A stretch of 64,000 nucleotides of DNA from Portibacter lacus (GTDB lineage: Bacteria > Bacteroidota > Bacteroidia > Chitinophagales > Saprospiraceae), in NCBI RefSeq assembly GCF_021533215.1, contig NZ_JAJNKA010000003.1:372001-436000 (forward strand), read 5' to 3'. The notes under the pieces are model-generated. The model saw only the letters and a list, made by a program, of their open reading frames with translations. It made no database searches and was not told where the DNA came from. The translations under genes were made by a program, and so were the position numbers. Positions 8,888-17,310 of the stretch are shown here, piece after piece (position 1 is the first letter of the stretch; the number at the start of each line of letters is the position of its first letter).

Positions 8888-9823
8888 GTGAAGGTCTTAA
8901 TCATTCGTTTTAGCAGTATTGGTGATATTGTATTGTGTACTCCTGTAATCAGAGCGTGCAAGAAACAACTATATGCAGAGGTTCACTTGCTAACCAAGGA
9001 GAAATTCAAGAATGTTCTAGGTAATAATCCACACCTTGATAAGATTATTCATTTCAAGGAGAAATTGACCGAAATAAAGAACGTTCTTCTAGACGAAGAA
9101 TACGACTACATTATAGATCTTCACAAAAACATTCGATCTAGGCTCGTCAAAACTTGGTTACGTAAACCTTCGGGTACGTTCCCTAAATTGAATTTCAGAA
9201 AATGGTTACTTGTAAAATTTAAAATTGACAAACTACCCAACCTTCATATCGTAGATAGATATTTCAAAGCTTATGATAAGATAAGTGATGATGGTCTAGG
9301 TCTGGAATACCATGTTCGGGAGGAGAATAAAGTCGATTTAAATTTAGGTCAATATGTCGCTATTGTTTTGGGAGCTACCTATTATACCAAGCGGATTCCG
9401 AAAGAAAAGCTCATCGAAATCATTGAGAAGATTAATAATAACATTGTTTTGATAGGTGGTCCAGAAGAGCAAGCACTTGGCAAGGAATTAAGCGAACAAT
9501 TTGAAAAGGTTAGCAATGCATGTGGACACTATAATCTGGATCAATCAGCGTCTATTGTTAATCAATCCAAAATAGTAATAACAAGTGATACAGGCATGAT
9601 GCATATCGCGTCAGCATTAAAAAAGCATGTTATTATGGTCTGGGGAAATACCGTTCCAGAATTTGGTATGGGACCATACCAAACAGAAGTCGCCCACTTT
9701 CAAGTTCAAGGATTAAAATGCAGGCCATGTTCTAAATTAGGAAAGAATGAATGCCCGAAAGGCCATTTCAAATGTATGATGGAACAAGATTCCATGGAAA
9801 TTAGCTCGATTGCCAACAGCTAA
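8888..9823 (+). CDS. Glycosyltransferase family 9 (heptosyltransferase-like)
   Basis: The 311-aa protein begins with MKVLIIRFSSIGDIVLCTPVI, the signature N-terminus of ADP-heptose:LPS heptosyltransferases (GT9). It later shows ITSDTGMMHIASAL, the nucleotide-sugar-binding loop of the family. The start is the GTG at 8888, fixed by that conserved N-terminus and 12 bases after the protease stop. It is a cytoplasmic, membrane-associated enzyme that probably adds a sugar to LPS core or a related surface glycan; donor and acceptor cannot be read from sequence. A cysteine-rich tail (CRPCSKLGKNECPKGHFKC) fits the conserved C-terminal cysteines often seen in Bacteroidota members. Confidence 0.9.
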   Translation: MKVLIIRFSSIGDIVLCTPVIRACKKQLYAEVHLLTKEKFKNVLGNNPHLDKIIHFKEKLTEIKNVLLDEEYDYIIDLHKNIRSRLVKTWLRKPSGTFPKLNFRKWLLVKFKIDKLPNLHIVDRYFKAYDKISDDGLGLEYHVREENKVDLNLGQYVAIVLGATYYTKRIPKEKLIEIIEKINNNIVLIGGPEEQALGKELSEQFEKVSNACGHYNLDQSASIVNQSKIVITSDTGMMHIASALKKHVIMVWGNTVPEFGMGPYQTEVAHFQVQGLKCRPCSKLGKNECPKGHFKCMMEQDSMEISSIANS

Positions 9824-9957
9824 AGACTTATTTGCTAAAAGATCCCATTTCAATTTCATCAGGAGATCTTTCATCTTTAGCATTCTTTCATCCTACTTTG
9901 ATCAACTTTAGACGAAGATTTATAAATAAAAATCATTTATAGAAACTTATTAGTAGG

Positions 9958-9983
9958 TATTCGTATTTTACATAATACGAGTA
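9958..9983. promoter_or_regulatory. Inverted repeat before the prohibitin-like gene
   Basis: TATTCGTATT (9958-9967) pairs with AATACGAGTA (9974-9983) over ten positions with one wobble and a 6-nt spacer, 24 bases before the start codon at 10007. The spacing suits an operator or a 5'-UTR hairpin. The short A/T-only tail does not look like a terminator for the gene before it. Confidence 0.35.
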
Positions 9984-10006
9984 TAGATTTAAATAAAAAA
10001 AAATAT

Positions 10007-10855
10007 ATGACGACGAGAAAAACAATTAACCTAGACCCTCAGAGGAAAGGAGGACTAGCTAAGCTGCTTATCCCAGGATTTATAATCCTTATCATTATTA
10101 TGATATTATCAAATACTACTTTTGTGACCATCGATCCAGGAGAAAAAGGGATTGTATTTAAAAGATTTTCAGGTGGATTAGACAAGGAAGCTGCTCCTCT
10201 ATCTCAGGGGTTCAGAGTAATTATGCCTTGGAATAAGGTTTACATTTATGATATTAGAATGCAGGAGCACTTTGAGAAAATGACTGTACTTTCTAAGAAT
10301 GGTCTTAATATTGAAGTTGAATTATCATGTAGATATAGACCAATATCTGCTGAGATTGCTTATCTCCATGATGAAATCGGCAAAGATTACTTAGGAACGA
10401 TTATCCTTCCTGAATTAAGATCTGCTACAAGAGAGATTATCGGAAAATACCTACCAGATGAATTGTACTCAACGAAGAGAGAGACGATACAGTTAGAGAT
10501 TTTCGAAAGAACGAAAGATAAAGTTGAAAAGAATCACTTAATAATAGACGATATATTGATTCGGGGCGTTAAGTTACCACAGACACTTCAGGACGCGATA
10601 GAGCGAAAACTGAAAGAGGAACAATCGTCATTGGAATATGAATTTAGATTGACGAGTGAGCGAAAGGAAGCAGAGAGAAGATTAATCGAAGCACAAGCGA
10701 AAGCAGATGCAAATGAAATCCTTTCTAAGAGTTTAAATGAAAAAATATTAAGAGATAAGGGCATAGAAGCTACGCTAAAATTAGCAGAATCTCCAAATAG
10801 CAAGGTTGTTATTGTAGGTGGTTCAGATGGCTTACCGTTAATCCTAAATAACTAA
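10007..10855 (+). CDS. Prohibitin/SPFH-family membrane protein
   Basis: This 282-aa protein has one N-terminal membrane helix (about residues 21-38), then an SPFH/band 7 domain beginning VTIDPGEKGIVFKRFSGG. A long charged coiled coil follows (about 195-250, KLKEEQSSLEYEFRLTSERKEAERR). The C-terminal segment VVIVGGSDGLPLILNN is typical of prohibitin-like members. Such proteins form large ring or cap assemblies at membranes and can hold proteases such as FtsH; no FtsH or NfeD gene is adjacent here. It is monocistronic, flanked by an inverted repeat and a strong terminator. Confidence 0.9.
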   Translation: MTTRKTINLDPQRKGGLAKLLIPGFIILIIIMILSNTTFVTIDPGEKGIVFKRFSGGLDKEAAPLSQGFRVIMPWNKVYIYDIRMQEHFEKMTVLSKNGLNIEVELSCRYRPISAEIAYLHDEIGKDYLGTIILPELRSATREIIGKYLPDELYSTKRETIQLEIFERTKDKVEKNHLIIDDILIRGVKLPQTLQDAIERKLKEEQSSLEYEFRLTSERKEAERRLIEAQAKADANEILSKSLNEKILRDKGIEATLKLAESPNSKVVIVGGSDGLPLILNN

Positions 10856-10875
10856 GAAAAAAGTTAGCCCGAATA

Positions 10876-10918
10876 AGGTGCCGCCCAACAAAAGCAGAAG
10901 GGGGGCATCTTTTTTTTT
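10876..10918 (+). terminator. Rho-independent terminator of the prohibitin-like gene
   Basis: AGGTGCCGCCC (10876-10886) pairs with GGGGGGCATCT (10900-10910) with one mismatch and one wobble. Nine T's follow. It is the most GC-rich hairpin of its neighbourhood and lies about 20 bases after the stop. Confidence 0.85.
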
Positions 10919-11250
10919 GTCTAAAATGAAAAGTTCAGCTTTCTGTTATAGAGCTAAATAGCTTCGAAAAAATTTCATCGACTGATACTAGAAAGTAAGT
11001 ATTTAATTATGGTATCCATATGATTTGAAAATATAAAGAGATTCGAAACTTAAAAATGAAATAGTAACAAAACATCTCCCCTTTCTGATCCCTCAGATTA
11101 ACAAATCACACCTATTCACATATCATTGAGTATCCTTTCAGAATGTCTTTCTTAATCAAAAAGAGTCCCCCTCAAGTGTGAAATGTTTCTAAGTAAAATT
11201 AATGGAGTTAAGGAGTAAGGTAGAATAGAGATTAACTCCAATAGGTCATA
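10919..11250. other. Convergent intergenic region, no gene seen
   Basis: This is a stretch between two terminators facing each other (prohibitin-like gene from the left, lipoprotein gene from the right). It has no reading frame worth calling, no RNA-like structure and no repeat that I could see. Confidence 0.5.
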
Positions 11251-11294
11251 AAAAGATTAAGCCGAAATACTTGACTGCTGTATTCCGGCTTAAT
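11251..11294 (-). terminator. Terminator of the minus-strand lipoprotein gene
   Basis: ATTAAGCCGAAATAC (11256-11270) and GTATTCCGGCTTAAT (11280-11294) form a 15-bp stem with one mismatch. On the minus strand the stem is followed by CTTTTTA, giving the T tract. It ends the transcript of the gene at 11344-11775. Confidence 0.75.
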
Positions 11295-11343
11295 TAAATT
11301 AGGTATAAGCTTAGTTACTGCTTACATAAGTATTAGTTTATCT

Positions 11344-11775
11344 TTATTTCAGGGTTGAAAAACCATGGAAATCTAAATGTTTATAGTTTCCATTGCCTAA
11401 ATCTATTGTCTCTTCGAAGACGATAGATGTTTCCTCAAACTTTCCCGTGCGCTCTCCAGCTCCACGATATGTCGAGAAAAATGAGCCATCACTTTTCACA
11501 ATGTACTCATAAACACAATTCACTTTTGGAGCTGCAAAGTCAAAGAGAACCTTGATCATATGATCGTTTTCTCTTGTTACATATCCTATGGATTGATGCT
11601 CCGTAATTGTCTTTACTCCGTCTCGAAGCGTTTCCAGTTCGATGTTGAAATCGTATCTACCAGTATGTGATTCCAAATCAAACGCTTCTACAACGTCTAA
11701 ATTTTCTTTTTGGCATGATGTCATTCCTGCAGTGATTAGGATTACAAGAATGAGCAAGCTGCTTAATTGTTTCAT
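11344..11775 (-). CDS. Putative lipoprotein of unknown function
   Basis: The 143-aa protein starts MKQLSSLLILVILITAGMTSC, a signal peptide ending in a lipobox-like MTSC with the lipidated cysteine at 21. An in-frame ATG 36 bases further upstream would add MIPVLLFKTWYT and spoil the signal peptide, so I use 11775. The mature part is beta-rich with alternating hydrophobic residues (RYDFNIELETLRDG, IVFEETIDLGNG), as in small lipocalin-like or beta-sandwich domains. I do not recognise the family. It is monocistronic with its own terminator. Confidence 0.7.
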   Translation of the reverse strand: MKQLSSLLILVILITAGMTSCQKENLDVVEAFDLESHTGRYDFNIELETLRDGVKTITEHQSIGYVTRENDHMIKVLFDFAAPKVNCVYEYIVKSDGSFFSTYRGAGERTGKFEETSIVFEETIDLGNGNYKHLDFHGFSTLK

Positions 11776-11883
11776 AGTATACCAAGTTTTAAAAAGTAAA
11801 ACAGGTATCATTCTCTCTTAGGGTAATTTTTATACAATATAGACTTTATTAACGAAAGAAATGTCCCAACCCCTATGCAGAAA

Positions 11884-11927
11884 ATGCGTTTTTATGTCAG
11901 CTATTTTACATTTTAACATAAACGCAT
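11884..11927. promoter_or_regulatory. Inverted repeat upstream of the M16 protease operon
   Basis: ATGCGTTTTTATGT (11884-11897) and ACATAAACGCAT (11916-11927) are complementary over 12 positions apart from a 2-base bulge. The repeat lies about 40 bases before the predicted -7 element of the next operon, a position suited to an activator or repressor site. Confidence 0.35.
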
Positions 11928-11966
11928 AATATCTGGAAATTTAACTAGGGGTAGAAAATATCCATG

Positions 11967-11974
11967 TATATTTG
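11967..11974 (+). promoter_or_regulatory. Bacteroidota -7 promoter element (TATATTTG) for the M16/GT39 operon
   Basis: This is an exact match to the phylum consensus TAnnTTTG. With the G at about -4 the start site would fall near 11978, giving an 18-base leader before the GTG at 11996. No clear -33 TTTG is visible. Confidence 0.55.
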
Positions 11975-11995
11975 TGCCTAACAATCTAATATTAA

Positions 11996-13234
11996 GTGAT
12001 TTCTTACGAAAGAAGAGTATTAAGCAATGGACTTCGGGTTATTGTTCATGAAGATAAAAGTACGCCACTTGTAGCGATAAACATACTTTATAATGTTGGT
12101 TCTAAAAACGAAGAACCTAATAAAACTGGCTTTGCACACCTTTTCGAGCATCTGATGTTTTCAGGTTCAGAAAACGTATCTGACTTTGATGATCCTATCC
12201 AAAAGGCAGGTGGCGAATCCAATGCTTTCACCAATAACGACATCACTAATTTTTACGAAATTCTTCCAGCAGAGAATTTCGAAACAGCACTTTGGCTAGA
12301 ATCTGATCGCATGCGTTCACTAGTATGTGGAAAAAAAGAATTTGAAATTCAGCAAAAAGTAGTGATTGAAGAGTTCAAGGAAACCACTTTAAATCAACCT
12401 TACGGCCAAGTGTGGCATGATGTATCGGCAGCAGCCTATAAAAAACATCCATATCGGTGGCCAACTATTGGCTTAATTCCAGAGCATATCGAAAAAGCAC
12501 AATTAAAAGATGTGCAGAAATTCTATAAAAAATACTATCTACCGAACAATGCCATTTTATCTATCTCAGGTAATATTGAAATAGAAAAGGCCTTCGAAAG
12601 TGCTGAAAAATGGTTCGGTGACATCGAAGCTGGTGAAGTAATTACGAAGACATGGGAAGCTGAAGAGCCACAAACGGAATTTCAGCAGATTATAAAAGAA
12701 GCTAATGTTCCTTTAAAATCTATTTATTTGAACTTTCACATGGGAGATCGATCGAGTTTCGATTTTTATGTATGTGATGTAATTTCAGATATTTTAAGCG
12801 GAGGCAGATCTTCCCGGTTCTACCAGCGATTACTAAAAGACCAAGAATTATTTAGCTATATCGATGCCTACATTACTGGAACTGTAGACCCTGGTTTATT
12901 TTTAATCGAAGCAAAACCACAAGACCAAATAGACACTTCTGAGGCAATCGACGCCATCTGGAACGAGCTTGAAATCTTGAAATCTGAGCCTCTTTCGGAA
13001 GAAGAGTTAGAAAAAGTTAAGAATAAAATAGAAAGTGCTCTCGTTTTTTCAGAAGTGAATAATTTAAACAAGGCTATTAATCTAGGATATTATGAGATGA
13101 TCGGTGATATTTCACTCATCAATAAACAATCTGATCTTTATCGTTCTGTCACAGCTGCCGATATTCAACGAGTAGCTAGTAACATGTTCATTAAGTCTAA
13201 TTGTACAGAATTAATATATTTGCCTAAAGTATGA
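11996..13234 (+). CDS. M16-family (pitrilysin-like) zinc peptidase
   Basis: The 412-aa protein has the inverted zinc motif HLFEH (H48, E51, H52) in the context TGFAHLFEHLMFSG, and a downstream VVIEEFKE supplying the distal glutamate. The inactive-half-type second domain (SGGRSSRFYQRL) is included, so this is a typical single M16B subunit. No signal peptide is seen, which suggests cytoplasmic or unconventional location. Many relatives come as two adjacent subunits; here the neighbour is a glycosyltransferase, so any partner would be encoded elsewhere or the enzyme is a homodimer. Start GTG at 11996. The last codons overlap the next gene by ATGA. Confidence 0.92.
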   Translation: MISYERRVLSNGLRVIVHEDKSTPLVAINILYNVGSKNEEPNKTGFAHLFEHLMFSGSENVSDFDDPIQKAGGESNAFTNNDITNFYEILPAENFETALWLESDRMRSLVCGKKEFEIQQKVVIEEFKETTLNQPYGQVWHDVSAAAYKKHPYRWPTIGLIPEHIEKAQLKDVQKFYKKYYLPNNAILSISGNIEIEKAFESAEKWFGDIEAGEVITKTWEAEEPQTEFQQIIKEANVPLKSIYLNFHMGDRSSFDFYVCDVISDILSGGRSSRFYQRLLKDQELFSYIDAYITGTVDPGLFLIEAKPQDQIDTSEAIDAIWNELEILKSEPLSEEELEKVKNKIESALVFSEVNNLNKAINLGYYEMIGDISLINKQSDLYRSVTAADIQRVASNMFIKSNCTELIYLPKV

Positions 13235-14823
13235 AAGCAGTAAAACTACCTGATTATTTTTGGTATGGTTTAGCAATATTGCTTTGTATTCCAGCATTTC
13301 TGATCCACTTAGATTTAATTACGCTTAACGAGGACGAATCAATAAGAGCGTTAGTCGCCTTAGAAATGAAACTATCGGGTGATTTTTTTACCCCTACTTT
13401 AAATGGTACATTATACTACTCGAAACCTCCACTATATAATTGGATCCTAAATATTTCCTATCTCATTTTCGGAACGAAAACAGAATGGGCGTTTCGAATT
13501 CCAACCTTAATTTTCCTAGGTGTATATGCCGGAACTATTTACTTTTACTCAAAAAAGTACTACGATAAGAACTTTGCATTTATTAATGCGATGTTATTTG
13601 TTACCTGTGGAAGAATTTTGTTTTGGGATTCCATGCTAGGCTATATAGATATGTGCTATTCTTGGGTAACCTATATGCAGCTGATGGTTATTTTCCATTG
13701 CTACCAGAAAGGACAATACAGAAAATTATTTTTGTTATCCTTTTTTCTAGCAGCAGTTGGATTCATGCTTAAGGGTTTTCCTACCATACTGTTTCAAGGG
13801 CTAAGTTTGGCTGTATTCTTTGGATACAAAAAAGATTTGAAGCGCTTATTTTCTAAGGATCTCTTCTTTGGAATTTTAGTTTTTGTTGCGATCGTAGGTT
13901 CGTATTATTTATATTATTTCAATGCTAATCCAGATAACAATGCCATAACTGGTCTGCTTGATCAGTCAACCAGAAGAACGTTAATGCATGACAAACACGA
14001 TATCTGGGATTTCTTCAGGCATTTAATTACATATCCTTTTCAGAATACATATGACTTCTTTCCTTGGTCAATTATGATTATCTATTTATTTAGGAAAGAT
14101 CTGGTAAAAATTCTATTCGAGAATGAGTTCATAAAGTACTGTGCCATCATTTTCGCGGTCAATATTTTAGTGTATTGGGCATCGATAGAAGTCTATCCGA
14201 GATATATCTTAATGCTTATACCTTTATTATTTTCGGTATTTCTCTACTTTCATAAAAACCACTACGAGCAAGAAACGCTATTATATAAGGTGTTTATCTA
14301 TTTCTCGATATTTACCATTTGTGTAGGTGCCTTGCTAAGTATAGCATTCCCGTTCATAGAAAGACTTAATGACGTTCCTTTTCCTTTTGTGAAATCTATG
14401 GTCGTTGCTATACCTTTGTTATTCCTTGCATATTATTTCTACCAACATAAATCTCAGCGACTGATCACTTTCATTTGTGCATTAATCATAGTCAGAATTG
14501 GATTTAACTTTTTTATTATTCCAGATCGTTATGAACATGATGTGGCAACAAAATATAAAGCCGAAGCAATAGCAATAGGGGAAAAATACAAAGACTTAGA
14601 TTTCAGATTATTCGAAGGAAGCAAGATTGACTATACCAGTTCGTATTACATTAGTTCTCGACGTGAAAAAATAACACATCGAGATTATGAACATACTGAA
14701 ACTGGCGTATTTTATGTCATTGACAAACTAAAATTTGATGTTCCTGCAGATTTCATAGAAGTTGAGGAATTTCAAGTTCGAGAAGGAGATCGAATATTGA
14801 CAATTATACAAAAAGCAGAGTAG
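13231..14823 (+). CDS. ArnT/PMT-like membrane glycosyltransferase (GT39/GT83 type)
   Basis: This 530-aa polytopic protein has roughly ten or more membrane helices. The first periplasmic loop holds the acidic motif NEDESIRALVALEM, and a YYSKPPLYNWIL segment follows; both mark the PMT_2/ArnT superfamily that takes sugars from polyprenyl phosphates. A soluble C-terminal tail follows the last helix (from about residue 435). It is translationally coupled to the M16 peptidase by a 4-base overlap. The likely job is sugar transfer to lipid A, a lipid or a protein on the periplasmic side; the acceptor is unknown. Confidence 0.88.
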   Translation: MKAVKLPDYFWYGLAILLCIPAFLIHLDLITLNEDESIRALVALEMKLSGDFFTPTLNGTLYYSKPPLYNWILNISYLIFGTKTEWAFRIPTLIFLGVYAGTIYFYSKKYYDKNFAFINAMLFVTCGRILFWDSMLGYIDMCYSWVTYMQLMVIFHCYQKGQYRKLFLLSFFLAAVGFMLKGFPTILFQGLSLAVFFGYKKDLKRLFSKDLFFGILVFVAIVGSYYLYYFNANPDNNAITGLLDQSTRRTLMHDKHDIWDFFRHLITYPFQNTYDFFPWSIMIIYLFRKDLVKILFENEFIKYCAIIFAVNILVYWASIEVYPRYILMLIPLLFSVFLYFHKNHYEQETLLYKVFIYFSIFTICVGALLSIAFPFIERLNDVPFPFVKSMVVAIPLLFLAYYFYQHKSQRLITFICALIIVRIGFNFFIIPDRYEHDVATKYKAEAIAIGEKYKDLDFRLFEGSKIDYTSSYYISSRREKITHRDYEHTETGVFYVIDKLKFDVPADFIEVEEFQVREGDRILTIIQKAE

Positions 14824-14850
14824 TAATTCGTTTTTTATTTATTAGAATTC

Positions 14851-15003
14851 TCAATGGGCCTTGGAATTTAATCCTAGACACAACAACCAAACTTAATCCT
14901 AAAGTATCTTGGACTTCAGGTCGAGATATAGAATAGTCTATAACTTTGAAACTAGTAATACCATAGGACCTTGAAATTTAGTCTGAAACACCACAATCCA
15001 ACC
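14851..15003. repeat. Degenerate repeat pair in the 14.8-15.0 kb intergenic region
   Basis: The 40 bases at 14851-14890 (TGGGCCTTGGAATTTAATCC within) and 14961-15000 (TAGGACCTTGAAATTTAGTC within) match at roughly 70% of positions. A weaker third copy (TCTTGGACTTCAGG) begins at 14907. I see no open reading frame in it; it may be an eroded duplicated non-coding segment. Confidence 0.3.
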
Positions 15004-15005
15004 AC

Positions 15006-15470
15006 TTACCAAGTCGTATGATTTAATTCATTAATCGCCCGAAGTACATCCCTTCTACTGATCTGACCAACCAACTTACCTTTATCATCCAGAACAATTA
15101 ATCTCTTATATGGTGTGGAAGTAAAAATCGTCGCTGCATCCAAAATATCAGAATCAACAGAAATACTCTTCATTACATTAGACATGTAATCACTCACGGT
15201 ATCTCTATCAACAGGATGGTTATTATACGCACTACTCATTAACACGTGGAGACAATCCTTATCATCTATAAGCCCCACAACTTCACCCGAATGATTTAAT
15301 ACTGGAGCCCCAGTAATTCTATTCTTAAGTAATGTTTCTATTGCCTCAATTATTCTTGTATCAGGGTTAAAGGTTATCAATTCTCTTACCATATACTTTG
15401 TAATAGACGGAGCCACAAAGGCAAGGTCTTTCTTATCTTTCTGAATTACGTTTTGCTTGAAATTCTTCAT
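15006..15470 (-). CDS. CBS-domain pair protein
   Basis: This 154-aa protein is made almost entirely of two CBS motifs (about residues 26-80 and 93-150). The repeats read VRELITFNPDTRIIEAIETL and VMKSISVDSDILDAATIF, each followed by a D-xG-xVGxIxxxD strand pair (GEVVGLIDDKD, GKLVGQISRRD). Such stand-alone Bateman modules bind adenine nucleotides and regulate a partner. No kinase, channel or IMPDH domain is attached. It is the outermost gene of a same-strand run but is separated from the reductase gene by 380 bases, so it is probably transcribed alone. Confidence 0.88.
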   Translation of the reverse strand: MKNFKQNVIQKDKKDLAFVAPSITKYMVRELITFNPDTRIIEAIETLLKNRITGAPVLNHSGEVVGLIDDKDCLHVLMSSAYNNHPVDRDTVSDYMSNVMKSISVDSDILDAATIFTSTPYKRLIVLDDKGKLVGQISRRDVLRAINELNHTTW

Positions 15471-15851
15471 AATTGTAGGATTTTAGTGATCTAATGATTG
15501 ATATTTATAAAAAGATGAGTACACTAAACCATTCAAAAAAGTAGAATCTTAACTCCCTTTCACGATGTCTTTAATGCCAATTCACTCAAAAGATACATCA
15601 AAATTTTAAATAATCAACCTATTGAATATTAAATTATTCTTCTTTCTTTTCATTCTAATTCAAAATGACATTAGCCAAACAAACTCATAGGACCCATTTT
15701 TATCAACAACAATAAATAGAAATCTAATACGCTTAAGTCCGATTTATCATTACAACGAAGCATCGAAATGATACATCTCGAGTAGAGAAAATATGAACTC
15801 TAGTTTTTCTTCCAACTAATGAAATTATTCGTTTCCTCGTTTATCCAGAAA
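15471..15851. other. AT-rich intergenic region, no gene seen
   Basis: About 380 bases without a plausible coding frame. The only structure noticed is a 7-bp inverted repeat TATCATT (15745-15751) / AATGATA (15767-15773). It presumably carries the promoter of the CBS gene and the 3' region of the reductase gene. Confidence 0.45.
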
Positions 15852-16397
15852 CTAGAAGGCTAAATAATAAAACAAATCATACGTTTCAAGCTTAAGACCA
15901 TTTTCGTAATCCTTTTTCTCGATTAATTTACATCGAGGAGACGATTCAGACAACCCGAATAGTCTCACTCCCCCACCCAAAATAATAGGATTAACTTTCA
16001 ATTTCAATTGGTCAATTCTACCGTGATCCAATAACCATCCAGCTAATTCTCCACCGCCACATAAATAAACATCCGTCCAGGAAGCTTCTTTAATCGCATC
16101 AACTCTAGCGATATCTAAAGGTTCTACATGCACCTGAGGTGACTGCTCTTCGAAGGTTAGGTTATTCGAAAAAATAAAATGTTCCATATGAGGATAAGCA
16201 GGCATTCCTGGTGGCAAACCAAAATCATACCCGAACTCATAAGTATTCCTTCCCATGATCGTGGTCTTAAAGGAGAGTAAATCCTCTTGATATTGGTCTA
16301 CTAATTTTGATTGAAAGCTAAATTTGGATACATCATTAGAGGGGCCGCAAATATATCCATCCAGAGAAACCGCGACATAGTAAATGATTTTTTTCAT
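15852..16397 (-). CDS. RibD C-terminal / dihydrofolate reductase-like protein
   Basis: The 181-aa protein starts MKKIIYYVAVSLDGYICGP, the N-terminus of the RibD_C/YyaP/YwjB group of NADPH-dependent reductases with a DHFR fold. It continues with TIMGRNTYEFG and VYLCGGGELAGWLLDHG, the nucleotide-binding GGG loop. The exact substrate of these stand-alone proteins is mostly unknown; true riboflavin synthesis would need the deaminase half, which is absent. It follows the hemerythrin gene on the same strand after 66 bases. Confidence 0.85.
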   Translation of the reverse strand: MKKIIYYVAVSLDGYICGPSNDVSKFSFQSKLVDQYQEDLLSFKTTIMGRNTYEFGYDFGLPPGMPAYPHMEHFIFSNNLTFEEQSPQVHVEPLDIARVDAIKEASWTDVYLCGGGELAGWLLDHGRIDQLKLKVNPIILGGGVRLFGLSESSPRCKLIEKKDYENGLKLETYDLFYYLAF

Positions 16398-16463
16398 GAA
16401 GTGTATATTTATATTTCATTAAATAGTGTTCATGCATTCGTCCAAAATGACCTAGAGATTCTT

Positions 16464-16925
16464 CTATTTTTTATTCCAAAACTCGTCCGGCCATTCTTCC
16501 GGTGCAATGAGCTCATGCATTTCTTTGATATGAGCAAGTTGTTCTTCATTGGCTACTTTCTCTACCTCTTGAAACAAAACTCTTTCTTCAAATCTAATAT
16601 GTGCCACAATTCCAGCTTCTATTTCAGATAAAACCTCTTCTAAAGGATCATCTGAAGCAAAAAGTTGTTTCAGATGCTTATGGTCCGCTAAAGCCTTTTC
16701 TACTAATTCATTTCCTACCGGAAGAATCGGAAAAATGTACTGCTCTTCAAATTCAAAGTGCTGCTCTAAATGATTCGCCCAAAACCAATCGACATATTTC
16801 TTAACTCTCTTAGGATCAATATCATACTTGATTCCTTGCCTGATTTTAAAAGATAATAACAACCCGTGATGATGTTCACGGCTCACTGGTTGCAGATCTG
16901 GATGTCTTTTGATTGGGCTAGGCAT
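16464..16925 (-). CDS. Hemerythrin-like (HHE) domain protein
   Basis: This 153-aa all-helical protein has HHE-type iron ligands: HHHGLL near residue 18, HLEQHFEFEEQYIFP near 52, DHKHLKQLF near 81 and HIRFEERVLF near 111. The spacing fits a di-iron four-helix bundle as in hemerythrin HHE proteins, which sense or carry oxygen, NO or handle iron. It starts MPSPIKRHPDLQPVSREHHHG, a common N-terminus in this family. It lies 35 bases after the SMR transporter on the same strand, so the decarboxylase, transporter and hemerythrin may share a transcript. Confidence 0.88.
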   Translation of the reverse strand: MPSPIKRHPDLQPVSREHHHGLLLSFKIRQGIKYDIDPKRVKKYVDWFWANHLEQHFEFEEQYIFPILPVGNELVEKALADHKHLKQLFASDDPLEEVLSEIEAGIVAHIRFEERVLFQEVEKVANEEQLAHIKEMHELIAPEEWPDEFWNKK

Positions 16926-16960
16926 TTCTACGTTTACTTAAAATTACAAAATATCTGCTT

Positions 16961-17287
16961 TTAATGTGCAACAAATTTTAATCCGACAATAGAACAAATT
17001 AATGTCGTTAGAAAAAACATACGCCAAAAAGTTGCAGGCTCCTTAAATATAATGATCCCAACCAATACCGTTCCCACAGCTCCTATCCCAGTCCACACCG
17101 CATATGCTGTACCGATAGGTAATTCTTGCGTCACCTTAATAAGTAAAGCCATGCTTATTGCCAAGCATACCGCAAAGCCTCCATACCAATAGAGCATCTC
17201 TGTTCCAGTCGCATGTTTTGCCTTTCCTAAGCAAGCAGCAAATCCAACTTCAAACAATCCTGCAATGATTAATAATATCCAATTCAT
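16961..17287 (-). CDS. sugE: Small multidrug resistance family transporter, Gdx/SugE type
   Basis: This 108-aa inner-membrane protein has four helices and works as an antiparallel dimer in the family. The essential glutamate E13 is present (LLIIAGLFEVGFA). PIGTAYAVWTGIGAVGT and the C-terminal GLKFVAH agree closely with the guanidinium exporter branch (SugE/Gdx) rather than EmrE. It lies 23 bases downstream of the PLP decarboxylase on the same strand, so it is probably co-transcribed. No guanidine riboswitch is expected in such a short gap and none is seen. The exported compound could be guanidinium or an amine made by the decarboxylase. Confidence 0.88.
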   Translation of the reverse strand: MNWILLIIAGLFEVGFAACLGKAKHATGTEMLYWYGGFAVCLAISMALLIKVTQELPIGTAYAVWTGIGAVGTVLVGIIIFKEPATFWRMFFLTTLICSIVGLKFVAH

Positions 17288-17310
17288 TTCTATTTCACCA
17301 TTTAATTTAT

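Noticed and set aside
16961-17310. Guanidine riboswitch before the SMR exporter
   Set aside because: Only 23 bases separate it from the decarboxylase gene, too little for any known riboswitch class.
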